34,989 nucleotides of DNA from an uncultured Duganella sp. (GTDB lineage: Bacteria > Pseudomonadota > Gammaproteobacteria > Burkholderiales > Burkholderiaceae): positions 1-34,989 of the forward strand of contig CAMLSG010000026.1 of assembly GCA_946482635.1 (NCBI GenBank). The letters are read 5' to 3'. Of this stretch, positions 25,189-32,541 are shown piece after piece; within the stretch, counting starts at the first letter, position 1; each line of letters starts with the position of its first letter. The notes below the pieces were generated by a model. That model was not told the DNA's origin. It searched no databases and worked only from the letters and a program-made list of their open reading frames with translations. A program made the position numbers and the translations under genes.

Positions 25189-27573
25189 ATGAAACGCAGG
25201 CAGTTCCTCACATCCCTATCGGGCGCGGCTAGCGTAGCCGCCCTCGGCACGCCGGCAGCCATGGCTGCCGCAGCGGCAAGGCCCCTGTACAAAGACCCCG
25301 CCGCGCCGGTGCCGGCCCGCGTCAAAGACCTGCTCGGTCGCATGACGCTGGAGGAAAAGGTCGCGCAAATGCTGTGCATCTGGCAGGAGAAAGGCATCAT
25401 CCAGGACGCCAACGGTGAATTCTCGGCCGCGAAAGCCGCCAAGGCTTACCCGAATGGCGTCGGCATGCTGGCCCGCCCTTCCGACCGCCAGGGCGGCGCC
25501 GAAGCAGGCGGCGCCGGCGACAGCGGCGCCCGCGCCAACCGCAACGCGCAGGAGACCGCAACCTACACCAACGCCGCGCAGAAATGGGCCGTCGAACAGA
25601 CGCGCCTCGGCATTCCGCTGTTCATGCACGAAGAATCCCTGCACGGCTACGTCGCGAAGGACGCAACCAGCTTCCCGCAGGCGATTGCGCTCGCATCGAC
25701 TTTCGATCCGCCGCTGGTGCGCAAGGTATTCAGCGTCGCCGCCCGCGAGATGCGTGCCCGCGGTGCCAACCTGGCACTGGCGCCGGTGGTCGACGTGGCG
25801 CGCGAACCGCGCTGGGGCCGCATCGAAGAAACCTTCGGCGAAGACCCGCACGTGTGCGCCGAAATGGGCAAGGCAGCCGTGCTGGGCTTCCAGGGCGAGG
25901 AACGCAAGCTGGCCAAGGACAAGGTGTTCACGACGCTGAAGCACATGACCGGCCACGGCCAGCCGGAAAGCGGCACCAACATCGGCCCCGCCGAAGTCAC
26001 CGAACGCACGCTGCGCGAAGAATTCTTCCCGCCATTCGAGCGCATCATCAAGGAAACCAATGCGGCCGCCGTGATGCCCTCGTATAACGAGATCGGCGGC
26101 CTGCCATCGCACGCCAACCACTGGCTGCTGCACAAGGTGCTGCGTGAAGAATGGGGGTTCAAAGGCCTGACCGTATCCGACTACTTCGGCGTCAAGGAAC
26201 TGATCACCCGCCACCGCCTGGCCGACATGCCGAAGGATGCCGCTACACGCGCTGTGAAAGCCGGCGTTGACATCGAAACCCCCGACGCCTTCGGCTACCA
26301 GCACCTGCCGCAGCTGGTAAAGGAGAAAAAGGTCAGCGTCGCCGAGATCGACACCGTGGTGTCCCGCATCCTCGAGTGGAAATTCCTCTCCGGCCTGTTC
26401 GAACAGCCTTACGTCGACGCCGCCGTTGCAGACAGCCTGACCGCCACCCCGGAGGCCGTTGCCCTGGCCCGCGAGGCTGCCGCACGCGCCGTCGTGCTGC
26501 TGAAGAACGACAAGGGCCTACTGCCGCTGGACGGCAAGAAGGTCGGCAAGGTGCTGCTGCTCGGCACCCACGCCAAGGACACCCCGATCGGCGGCTATTC
26601 CGACGTGCCGCGCCATGTGGTGTCGGTGTACGAAGGCCTGCAAGCGGAAAGCCAGCGTCAGGGCTTCCAGCTCGAATACCGCGAAGGCGTGCGCATCACC
26701 GAAGAACGCATCTGGGGCAAGGACGAAATCATCTTCACCCCGCCGCAGACCAACGCCAAGCTGATTGCCGAAGCAGTCGCCGCCGCGCGCAACGCCGACA
26801 CCATCATCATGGTCCTGGGCGACAACGAACAGACCAGCCGCGAAGCCTGGGCCGACAACCACCTGGGCGACCGCCAGACGCTGGACATGCTGGGCCAGCA
26901 GAACGAACTGGCCAAGGCCATCTTCGACCTCGGCAAGCCAACCGTCGTCTTCCTGCTGAACGGCCGCCCGCTGTCGGTCAACCTGCTGGCCGAACGCGCC
27001 GACGCGCTGGTGGAAGGCTGGTACCTCGGCCAGGAAACCGGCCACGCTGCCGCCGACATCCTGTTCGGCCGCGCCAACCCGGGCGGCAAGATGCCGGTAT
27101 CGGTGGCGCGCCACGTCGGCCAACTGCCGATCTTCTACAATCACAAGCCAAGCGCCCGCCGCGGCTACATTGACGGCAGCACCAAGCCGCTCTACCCGTT
27201 CGGCTATGGCCTGAGCTACACCAGCTTCGCATTCAGCGAGCCGCGCCTGGCGCAAGCCACCATCGCCGCCAACGGCAGTACGAAGCTGAGCGTTGACGTC
27301 ACCAACACCGGCAAGCGCGCCGGCGACGAAGTGGTGCAGATGTACATCCGCGACGACATCAGCAGCGCCACCCGCCCAGTGCTGGAACTGAAAGGCTTCC
27401 AGCGCATCACGCTGCAGCCGGGCGAGAAGCGCACCGTCACCTTCGACATCAAGCCGGCCGACCTGCAGTTCTACAACGCCGACATGAAGCGCGTGGTCGA
27501 ACCGGGCAACTTCACCATTTCGGTGGGACCGGACAGCGCAACCTTGAAATCGGCGAAACTGCTGGTCAGTTGA
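25189..27573 (+). CDS. GH3 beta-xylosidase/beta-glucosidase, Tat-exported
   Basis: The 794-residue enzyme starts with a twin-arginine signal (KRRQFLTSLSGAASVAAL). The GH3 N-terminal barrel follows (PLFMHEESLHG, RWGRIEETFGEDP, KHMTGHG at 251-257) with nucleophile D331 in LTVSDYFG. The GH3 C-terminal alpha/beta sandwich (AVVLLKNDKGLLPLD, GDNEQTSREAW) and a fibronectin-III-like end (VDVTNTGKRAGDEVVQMYI) complete it. BglX-type architecture is known for both glucosidases and xylosidases; at the end of a xylan operon beta-xylosidase is most likely, releasing xylose from oligomers in the periplasm. It is the last gene of the seven-gene unit, and GGAGAC precedes the ATG. Confidence 0.92.
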   Translation: MKRRQFLTSLSGAASVAALGTPAAMAAAAARPLYKDPAAPVPARVKDLLGRMTLEEKVAQMLCIWQEKGIIQDANGEFSAAKAAKAYPNGVGMLARPSDRQGGAEAGGAGDSGARANRNAQETATYTNAAQKWAVEQTRLGIPLFMHEESLHGYVAKDATSFPQAIALASTFDPPLVRKVFSVAAREMRARGANLALAPVVDVAREPRWGRIEETFGEDPHVCAEMGKAAVLGFQGEERKLAKDKVFTTLKHMTGHGQPESGTNIGPAEVTERTLREEFFPPFERIIKETNAAAVMPSYNEIGGLPSHANHWLLHKVLREEWGFKGLTVSDYFGVKELITRHRLADMPKDAATRAVKAGVDIETPDAFGYQHLPQLVKEKKVSVAEIDTVVSRILEWKFLSGLFEQPYVDAAVADSLTATPEAVALAREAAARAVVLLKNDKGLLPLDGKKVGKVLLLGTHAKDTPIGGYSDVPRHVVSVYEGLQAESQRQGFQLEYREGVRITEERIWGKDEIIFTPPQTNAKLIAEAVAAARNADTIIMVLGDNEQTSREAWADNHLGDRQTLDMLGQQNELAKAIFDLGKPTVVFLLNGRPLSVNLLAERADALVEGWYLGQETGHAAADILFGRANPGGKMPVSVARHVGQLPIFYNHKPSARRGYIDGSTKPLYPFGYGLSYTSFAFSEPRLAQATIAANGSTKLSVDVTNTGKRAGDEVVQMYIRDDISSATRPVLELKGFQRITLQPGEKRTVTFDIKPADLQFYNADMKRVVEPGNFTISVGPDSATLKSAKLLVS

Positions 27574-27580
27574 CGCTAGA

Positions 27581-27615
27581 ATGTCCACTTTCGAGTCGGG
27601 AGCGAAAGTGGACAT
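27581..27615. repeat. perfect 13-base hairpin over the MmcQ ribosome-binding site
   Basis: ATGTCCACTTTCG (27581-27593) and CGAAAGTGGACAT (27603-27615) pair perfectly around the loop AGTCGGGAG. The loop carries the GGGAG ribosome-binding site and the right arm carries the GTG start of the following gene. It may be a mobile palindrome captured as leader, a translational switch, or both. It also sits eight bases after the GH3 stop. Confidence 0.75.
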
Positions 27616-27964
27616 CAATCAAGTCAAAGCCCACTGCGCCAGCCTTCCTGGCGCAGACAGCCTGCTGCATGCGCCGCCGGTCAATGTACTGAGCTACAAG
27701 GTCGGCGGCAAGACCTTCGCCTACTTCAAGACCAGCGAACCGGAACAGTGGCGCTTCAGTTTCCGCGCCACGCCCGACCGCTTCCTCGAACTGACCGGCA
27801 TGCCCGGCGTAAAACCGGCCCGCTACATGGGCCGCTTCCATTGGGTCACGATTGTCGACGTGCGCCGCTTCCCGGAAGACTATCTGGTCGAACTGGTGCA
27901 ATGGTCCTACGACAAGGCATTCTCCTCGCTGACGAAGGCACGCCAGCGCGAGATCAAGGCTTAG
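27608..27964 (+). CDS. MmcQ/YjbR family protein
   Basis: The 118-residue protein belongs to the MmcQ/YjbR (DUF419) family of small DNA-binding-like proteins with a CyaY-like fold. Family marks are the start DINQVKAHCASLPGA, KVGGKTFAYF, GRFHWVTI and the end SYDKAFSSLTKARQ. I place the start at GTG 27608, five bases behind GGGAG; this gives the usual family N-terminus. The ATG at 27581 would add nine residues encoded by the hairpin and is less likely. The molecular role of the family is not established. The end overlaps the convergent M64 peptidase by 11 bases. Confidence 0.85.
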   Translation: MDINQVKAHCASLPGADSLLHAPPVNVLSYKVGGKTFAYFKTSEPEQWRFSFRATPDRFLELTGMPGVKPARYMGRFHWVTIVDVRRFPEDYLVELVQWSYDKAFSSLTKARQREIKA

Positions 27965-29564
27965 GGAAAGCGTAGGTCAGCGAATAGTTGCCGCTGCCCG
28001 AATACGACTTCACCTGCGCGTAGTAATAGCCCGCAGTGCCGTTGTAGCTGATCGACTCGCTGGACGTATTGCCCTCGCTGGAAGCGACCTTGGTCCACGC
28101 GCTACCCGACCACTTGTACAGGAACAGGTCGAAGTCGGCACCGGAAGGACCGCTCAATTGCAGCGAGAAGGTGCCCGCACCGGCCTGCACGTAGCCAGGC
28201 GACGCGCTAGGCGCAATGGCGCTGCCGCCGTTGGCCAGGGTGCCGGTCTGCGTTACCGAACCGGAGCCGGTGTACTTGGCAAACACCTTCTTCACCGCGC
28301 CTTCATTCACCGCATGCCACGGATATCCCAGCGTACGCATGCGCGAGTTTTCTGTCGGACGGTACTTGCCCGAGCCGCAGTACTGCGCGCCCACGAAAGT
28401 GCCGACAGTACCGTTCGGGTACACGCCCAGGCCGGTCGGAACGGCAGTGCTGCCAGCAATCAGGCTGCCCCATTTTACGGAACGCGTGCCGTTCAGCGAC
28501 ACGTTGACTTCGGTCGGCTCGCTGCTGGTGTTGCAGGTGCCGTACTCGTATTCGTCCGCCAATGCGAACGCCGTATGGCCGATTTCATGCAAGGCCACCT
28601 CGATCGACTGCTCATGCATCGACAGCGTTGCCACCGCGCCGCCGGAACCACCGTAGCGCGTCGAATTCGCGATCACCACAATCACATCACGCGCATCGGG
28701 CGCCAGCACGGAAGCCGCGATATTGGTCGCCTTGGTATTGTTCACGCACAGCAGGCGTTCGATGTTGTAGCAAGCGAATTCCCCATCCATCGCCGTATCG
28801 CGATAAATGCCCTTATCGAGTTCGTCCACGCCCGACTGGTTACTGGCCACGTCGACGCGATGGATATTCATCGAAGCGCGGTTGGCATTGAACAGCGGAT
28901 CGGCCAGGAAGCCATTGATCACCTTCTGTGCATCGGCGCGCCACTTATCCATTTCCGCAGCGGTGTAGCCGTCGCCGATGAACACATAGTCCATATGCGT
29001 CGCCGCGCTGCCGTTGTTCAGGATGGTCGTCGCGGTGGCGGAAGGCGTCGCCGCCAGCATGGCCGAACGCGTGGTCTTGCCACTTGCCGCCGACTGCTCC
29101 AGCGTACTGCGGTCAAAGCGAGCCAGCGCCGCAGGAGCAGCAAGAGCCGTCTTGGCGCCAGCAGTGCCACCCTTCCTGGGCAGCACCTCCACGCTCGCGG
29201 TAGCCTTGTCGAATGGCAGCGACACCTCAAAACTGCCCTCACGCTGCTGCACCGTGGTCGACAGGTCGATAGCGCCCGAACGCGGATTGAAGGTTTCCAC
29301 ATGGCGGCGCAGGCCATTGTTGACGCTCACCTCATGCAGCACGCGGCCCTGGGCATCCTTGGCGACCACCACCCACTGGTCATCTTCCGCACCCTGGCGC
29401 ACATTGGGCGTCACCGCAAACTTGCCCACTTCCGTATGCAGGGGTTTGAACTCCGCCCCGCTGCGGCCTTCGGCAAAGCCAATGCGCAGCGAGATATTGT
29501 CTGCCTGTGCAGCGCCCGCCGCCGCCAACGCGAGCAGCACCAGTGAATTTCGAAGTAAAGCCAT
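27954..29564 (-). CDS. secreted M64-type metallopeptidase with PPC domain
   Basis: The 536-residue protein has a signal peptide (LVLLALAAAGAAQA). An N-terminal beta-rich domain (about 25-130) comes next, then an M64 (IgA-peptidase-like) catalytic domain with DYVFIGDGYTAAEMDKW and the zinc motif HEIGHTAFALADEY (H326, E327, H330). A C-terminal pre-peptidase domain (about 445-536) has GADFDLFLYKWSGSAW and GYYYAQVKSYSGSGNYSL. PPC domains usually guide export and are removed on maturation, so this is probably an extracellular endopeptidase. The name IgA peptidase comes from a human gut species and should not be transferred. The upstream AraC-type regulator is on the same strand 98 bases away and may control it. 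GGAGAG precedes the ATG. Confidence 0.92.
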   Translation of the reverse strand: MALLRNSLVLLALAAAGAAQADNISLRIGFAEGRSGAEFKPLHTEVGKFAVTPNVRQGAEDDQWVVVAKDAQGRVLHEVSVNNGLRRHVETFNPRSGAIDLSTTVQQREGSFEVSLPFDKATASVEVLPRKGGTAGAKTALAAPAALARFDRSTLEQSAASGKTTRSAMLAATPSATATTILNNGSAATHMDYVFIGDGYTAAEMDKWRADAQKVINGFLADPLFNANRASMNIHRVDVASNQSGVDELDKGIYRDTAMDGEFACYNIERLLCVNNTKATNIAASVLAPDARDVIVVIANSTRYGGSGGAVATLSMHEQSIEVALHEIGHTAFALADEYEYGTCNTSSEPTEVNVSLNGTRSVKWGSLIAGSTAVPTGLGVYPNGTVGTFVGAQYCGSGKYRPTENSRMRTLGYPWHAVNEGAVKKVFAKYTGSGSVTQTGTLANGGSAIAPSASPGYVQAGAGTFSLQLSGPSGADFDLFLYKWSGSAWTKVASSEGNTSSESISYNGTAGYYYAQVKSYSGSGNYSLTYAFPKP

Positions 29565-29662
29565 GTTCTCTCTCCATTTGTTGTGATTTGGAACTGGAGA
29601 TTCTGTGGCCGATCAAAGAGGCGGCGCGTGCAAAAACACGCGCAATTTGCACAATCCTGCTT

Positions 29663-30556
29663 TTAACAATTGTTACAGCGGCTGGCGCGCCACGCCGCAG
29701 GCGACAGGCCGTATTGCGCCGTAAAAGTGCGCGTGAAATGGCTAGCACTATGAAACCCGAACTCCTCCGCGATATCGACAATGCGCGCTTCACGGCCTGC
29801 CAGCGCCACACACGCCTGCTCCAGGCGCCGGGTCAGCACATAACGATGCGGCGGCAGGCCAACCGCCCGGTGGAATTCACGAGAAAAATGGGCCGCACTC
29901 ATGCCGCACAGGGACGCCAATTCCGCATTGGCCAGCGGCGCATCCAGGTGCTCTGAGATATGACGCAGCACGCGGCGCAGGCGCGCGCCGCCGAGGGAGC
30001 TGGCCTCGCCTTGTGCCGGCCGTGAATAGTGTTCGAGCAGGTAGCAGGCAAGCGCCATGGCCAGGTGGTCGCACATCTCCGCCGCCAGTGGCCCGGCCAG
30101 CGCCTGCGCATCAAGCATCTTGCGCACCAAGTCGGACACCATGCGGTCGGAAGTGAACTGGCTGGCCGCCAGCGTGGCATCGATATCCTCCCCGCGCTGT
30201 GCCGCCAGGCGGTCCAGCAACTGCACCGGCAGGAAAACATTCACGATATCGCAACCGCTCAACTGGCTCCAGCGCCCCTGCTCCCCCGGCGGGCAAAGAC
30301 GAAAGCGGCTCGCTCCGATAGTACCGCCCCATACCGGCGTATCGCCGTGCCATATACGCGCATCGAGCGGCTCCATCATCAGCGCCAGGCGGTAAGTGCC
30401 CGGATGCGGGCTTACGGAGCGAATGGCGTGATCCGGCCCATCGCTGGTCCACCGCCCCAACGCAGCCCCCGAACCGGGAAGCGGCCCGACACAGGCATTC
30501 AGCGAGTGCACGCCCGCCATCCTGAACCACCGCTCAAGCTCTTCGACGCTCTCCAT
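29663..30556 (-). CDS. AraC-family transcriptional regulator
   Basis: The product has 297 residues from the ATG at 30556; a GTG at 30574 directly beside a palindromic repeat would add six. The N-terminal 190 residues form a ligand or dimer region without a clear name (GTYRLALMMEPLDARIWHGD, CPPGEQGRWSQL). The last 100 residues carry the two helix-turn-helix motifs of AraC regulators (NAELASLCGMSAAHFSREFH and IVDIAEEFGFHSASHFTRTF followed by YGLSPAAWR). The stop overlaps the 12-base palindrome TAACAATTGTTA (29664-29675), which may be a binding site for the following unit. Its likely target is the M64 peptidase gene behind it; the effector is unknown. Confidence 0.9.
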   Translation of the reverse strand: MESVEELERWFRMAGVHSLNACVGPLPGSGAALGRWTSDGPDHAIRSVSPHPGTYRLALMMEPLDARIWHGDTPVWGGTIGASRFRLCPPGEQGRWSQLSGCDIVNVFLPVQLLDRLAAQRGEDIDATLAASQFTSDRMVSDLVRKMLDAQALAGPLAAEMCDHLAMALACYLLEHYSRPAQGEASSLGGARLRRVLRHISEHLDAPLANAELASLCGMSAAHFSREFHRAVGLPPHRYVLTRRLEQACVALAGREARIVDIAEEFGFHSASHFTRTFTAQYGLSPAAWRASRCNNC

Positions 30557-30575
30557 CGAAGCAATATACCCCACC

Positions 30576-30636
30576 TACAGCCGAGCCCGTGTCAACCTTG
30601 GGGTCAGGCTCTTAAGTTGACACGGGCTCGGCTGTA
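30576..30636. repeat. palindromic intergenic repeat, GGGGTCAGGC type, copy 2
   Basis: Perfect 21-base arms (30576-30596 and 30616-30636; outer part TACAGCCGAGCCCG, inner GTGTCAAC) enclose 19 bases with TTGGGGTCAGGCTCTT. The reverse complement of the element at 34171 is identical to this over GTGTCAACCTTGGGGTCAGG and beyond. It lies between the divergent AraC and cupin genes. Each arm holds a TTGACA hexamer pointing outward. Confidence 0.88.
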
Positions 30637-30763
30637 ATGCGCATCGAAATCGGCCGTTTCAGCACAGGAGTGTCGCTGCCTGCCAACTTGGAATCCGCGA
30701 TGGATGGGCTATAACGATAAATGGACGCCAGTTTCCCCGCCAACGATAAGAAGGAGCGCCACC

Positions 30764-31225
30764 ATGAAAACAATGGCATTTGCGGTACTAGCGGTTTCCA
30801 CCCTGCTGAGCGCCAACGCTCCGGCCAAGGATAAAGCCAAGGCCAAGGAAGATGTGGTCTGGCCAGCCGAATCGGTGAAATGGGAGCCCGGGCCCGCGCC
30901 CGGCACCAAGGTTGCGAAACTGTGGGGCGACTGGTCGAAGGGCGGCCCATACGGCGTGCTGGTCAAATTCGATGCAGGCAAGATCAACGCCCTGCACCAC
31001 CATACCCATGCGCTCAAGATCGTGATCCTGTCCGGCACTTTCACGCACAAGACCGACGGCGGCCCGGAATCACTGCTAGGCCCTGGCTCTTACCTGATGC
31101 AGGCAGCAGGCAAGAAACACGTCAGTGGTTGCACGACTGCGGGCGAGTGCACCTTCATGGTGACGTCCGACGGCAAGTTCGATTTGATCGATGATTCGAA
31201 GGCTGCGGCGAGCGATAAGAAATAA
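30764..31225 (+). CDS. exported cupin-domain protein
   Basis: The 153-residue protein starts at the ATG at 30764, nine bases behind AAGGAG, and has a short signal peptide (MKTMAFAVLAVSTLLSANAP). A single cupin barrel follows: LHHHTHALKIVILSG supplies the histidine cluster H78, H79, H80, H82 for a metal, and LGPGSYLMQAAGKKHVSG forms the second cupin motif. Similar small proteins are annotated as DUF4437 or cupin proteins with unknown substrates; it should lie in the periplasm. A lysine-rich linker (AKDKAKAKED) joins signal and barrel. It is divergent from the AraC regulator across a palindromic repeat and convergent with a small membrane protein. Confidence 0.82.
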   Translation: MKTMAFAVLAVSTLLSANAPAKDKAKAKEDVVWPAESVKWEPGPAPGTKVAKLWGDWSKGGPYGVLVKFDAGKINALHHHTHALKIVILSGTFTHKTDGGPESLLGPGSYLMQAAGKKHVSGCTTAGECTFMVTSDGKFDLIDDSKAAASDKK

Positions 31226-31234
31226 CTTTGTTTG

Positions 31235-31286
31235 AGACCATTCGCTGGCAGTCACACGCAGCTATTCCTGCAATGGCGAATGGTCT
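31235..31286. terminator. possible shared terminator between convergent genes
   Basis: AGACCATTCGC (31235-31245) and GCGAATGGTCT (31276-31286) form a perfect 11-base inverted repeat with a 30-base loop and TTT after it on the plus strand. The right arm encodes the last residues of the convergent membrane protein. The long loop makes the call uncertain. Confidence 0.35.
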
Positions 31287-31549
31287 TTTGTTGCCTTACT
31301 TTCGATGAAGCGGCCGATCCAATAATAGGGTGTCGCCCAAACCAGAAGGCTTACGACAAAGCCAGTAATACTGGGACCGCAAAAGAACCCGTGGCAATCA
31401 ATTAGCGCTTTGTCGCTTACCATCACAGGAAACAAAGTCACCCAAAGGGGAATGGTCCAGACTTTCACGTACGAGATCCAGGCAACGATCAGATGAAGCA
31501 GCTCAAACCCACCAAGTACGCTCCATCGTATCCACTTCGAGTCAGCCAT
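31262..31549 (-). CDS. small membrane protein of unknown function
   Basis: The 95-residue protein has three hydrophobic stretches (LGGFELLHLIVAWISYV, IPLWVTLFPVMV, ITGFVVSLLVWATPYYWIG) and short charged ends, with two cysteines in CHGFFCGP. I do not recognise the family. It is supported as a gene by AAGGAG eight bases before the ATG and by a consistent membrane-protein composition. A hand count of 31261-31440 gives 86 G+C of 180 (48%), against about 75% in a sample line of xylD, so this stretch is compositionally foreign. It is divergent from the murein endopeptidase-like gene and convergent with the cupin gene. Confidence 0.65.
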   Translation of the reverse strand: MADSKWIRWSVLGGFELLHLIVAWISYVKVWTIPLWVTLFPVMVSDKALIDCHGFFCGPSITGFVVSLLVWATPYYWIGRFIESKATKDHSPLQE

Positions 31550-31724
31550 CTTAGTTCTCCTTGTTGGTTAGCCGCAGCAATGGCCTTTGAACGCATATTG
31601 TCATGCACGGCTTTCGTCAATTCTGATCGGCATCAAGACACGATGCTCACCCTTTGTGACGCAAGTCAAAGTCCAAGGCAGATGCGAGTCTAGTCTGAAA
31701 GTTCTTCACCCCAAGGAGAATCAC

Positions 31725-32195
31725 ATGGAGAGCGCAAGCCCAACGGACAGCCGCGGCTACTTCCTGATCCCGCAATCCTATGAAGGTGGTGGCTATTATG
31801 TCTATGGCACGCCGGACAAAGGACTTGGGCAATACGCACACCCGCAATTGATCTCCGCACTTCTCGAGGTAGCGCGAAGTTGGAGCCATCTGGATAAGCG
31901 AAAATTCGGCGTTGGGAACGTCAGCTTGGCTGGGGGTGAAGTCTTCCTTGGCCATCGGTCGCATCGAAGCGGGCTCGAAGTCGATATCCGTCCAGTCCGA
32001 AAAGATGGAAATCGCCTGCCCTGTTCAATCTTTGACAAGCAATACGATCGCGATGCCACGGCCGCGTTGATTGCCTTGTTCCGTAAGCACGCAAAAGTTC
32101 GGGTCGTCCTTTTCAACGATAGGTCAATTAAAGGAGTAAGCCATGCTTCGAACCATAGCGACCACTTTCACGTTCAAATTGCTGCTTCTGCTTAG
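31725..32195 (+). CDS. MepA-like (M74/LAS) murein endopeptidase lacking a signal peptide
   Basis: The 156-residue protein resembles the catalytic domain of penicillin-insensitive murein endopeptidase MepA, which cuts D-Ala-meso-DAP cross-links. The zinc site is complete: GHRSHRSGLEVDI gives H77, H80 and D87, and HSDHFHV gives H144, H147 and H149, with the MepA spacing (H-x6-D and H-x2-H-x-H). The preceding region YYVYGTPDKGLGQYAHPQLI also fits MepA. AAGGAG lies seven bases before the ATG at 31725; no signal peptide is present, although peptidoglycan is outside the membrane. Delivery by another route (a secretion system, phage-type lysis) must be assumed. Its last 53 bases overlap the start of a secreted cysteine-rich protein. 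Confidence 0.8.
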   Translation: MESASPTDSRGYFLIPQSYEGGGYYVYGTPDKGLGQYAHPQLISALLEVARSWSHLDKRKFGVGNVSLAGGEVFLGHRSHRSGLEVDIRPVRKDGNRLPCSIFDKQYDRDATAALIALFRKHAKVRVVLFNDRSIKGVSHASNHSDHFHVQIAASA

Positions 32196-32535
32196 TCTTG
32201 GAATCGGCGCCACCACGACCTGGGCATCGCGGGGCGCGCAGGCCGAGTTCAGGTCACTACAAGGCAGTTACATGGTGTACAGCTTGGGGCTGGGGGACCC
32301 GCAACCAACGAACGCAAGCGATAGCAAGATCGCCTTCGCAATCGAAGGCGAAGCAGCGCGGGACATGTTCGACTCAATGGCGCCGGATGTTCGCGATGTT
32401 TGCACCGCCGGGACAAGCGTGCGGGTACGTACAAAAGGCCACGTCACCTGCCAGCGCGAAAAGCCAGGAAATTATCACTGCAGCTTCGGTTTCGACCTTC
32501 GCACTGGAAAAAGCATTGGTGGCAGCGTTTGCTGA
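32143..32535 (+). CDS. small secreted four-cysteine protein, possible immunity partner
   Basis: The 130-residue protein has a clear signal peptide (residues 1-28, FTFKLLLLLSLGIG core, cleaved near TWAS). The mature domain of about 100 residues has four cysteines (C87, C103, C113, C130), which could form two disulfides in the periplasm. The C-terminal motif YHCSFGFDLRTGKSIGGSVC looks like a conserved family end, but I cannot name the family. A good ribosome-binding site (AAAGGAG, seven bases before the ATG) lies inside the upstream endopeptidase-like gene, and the two genes overlap by 53 bases in different frames. An immunity function against that hydrolase is inference from arrangement and export. 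Confidence 0.72.
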   Translation: MLRTIATTFTFKLLLLLSLGIGATTTWASRGAQAEFRSLQGSYMVYSLGLGDPQPTNASDSKIAFAIEGEAARDMFDSMAPDVRDVCTAGTSVRVRTKGHVTCQREKPGNYHCSFGFDLRTGKSIGGSVC

Positions 32536-32541
32536 TCTAAC

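Noticed and set aside
29624..29643. GCGCGTG/CACGCGC hairpin before the M64 gene as a terminator of araC
   Set aside because: Only seven base pairs and no T-run follows on the minus strand.
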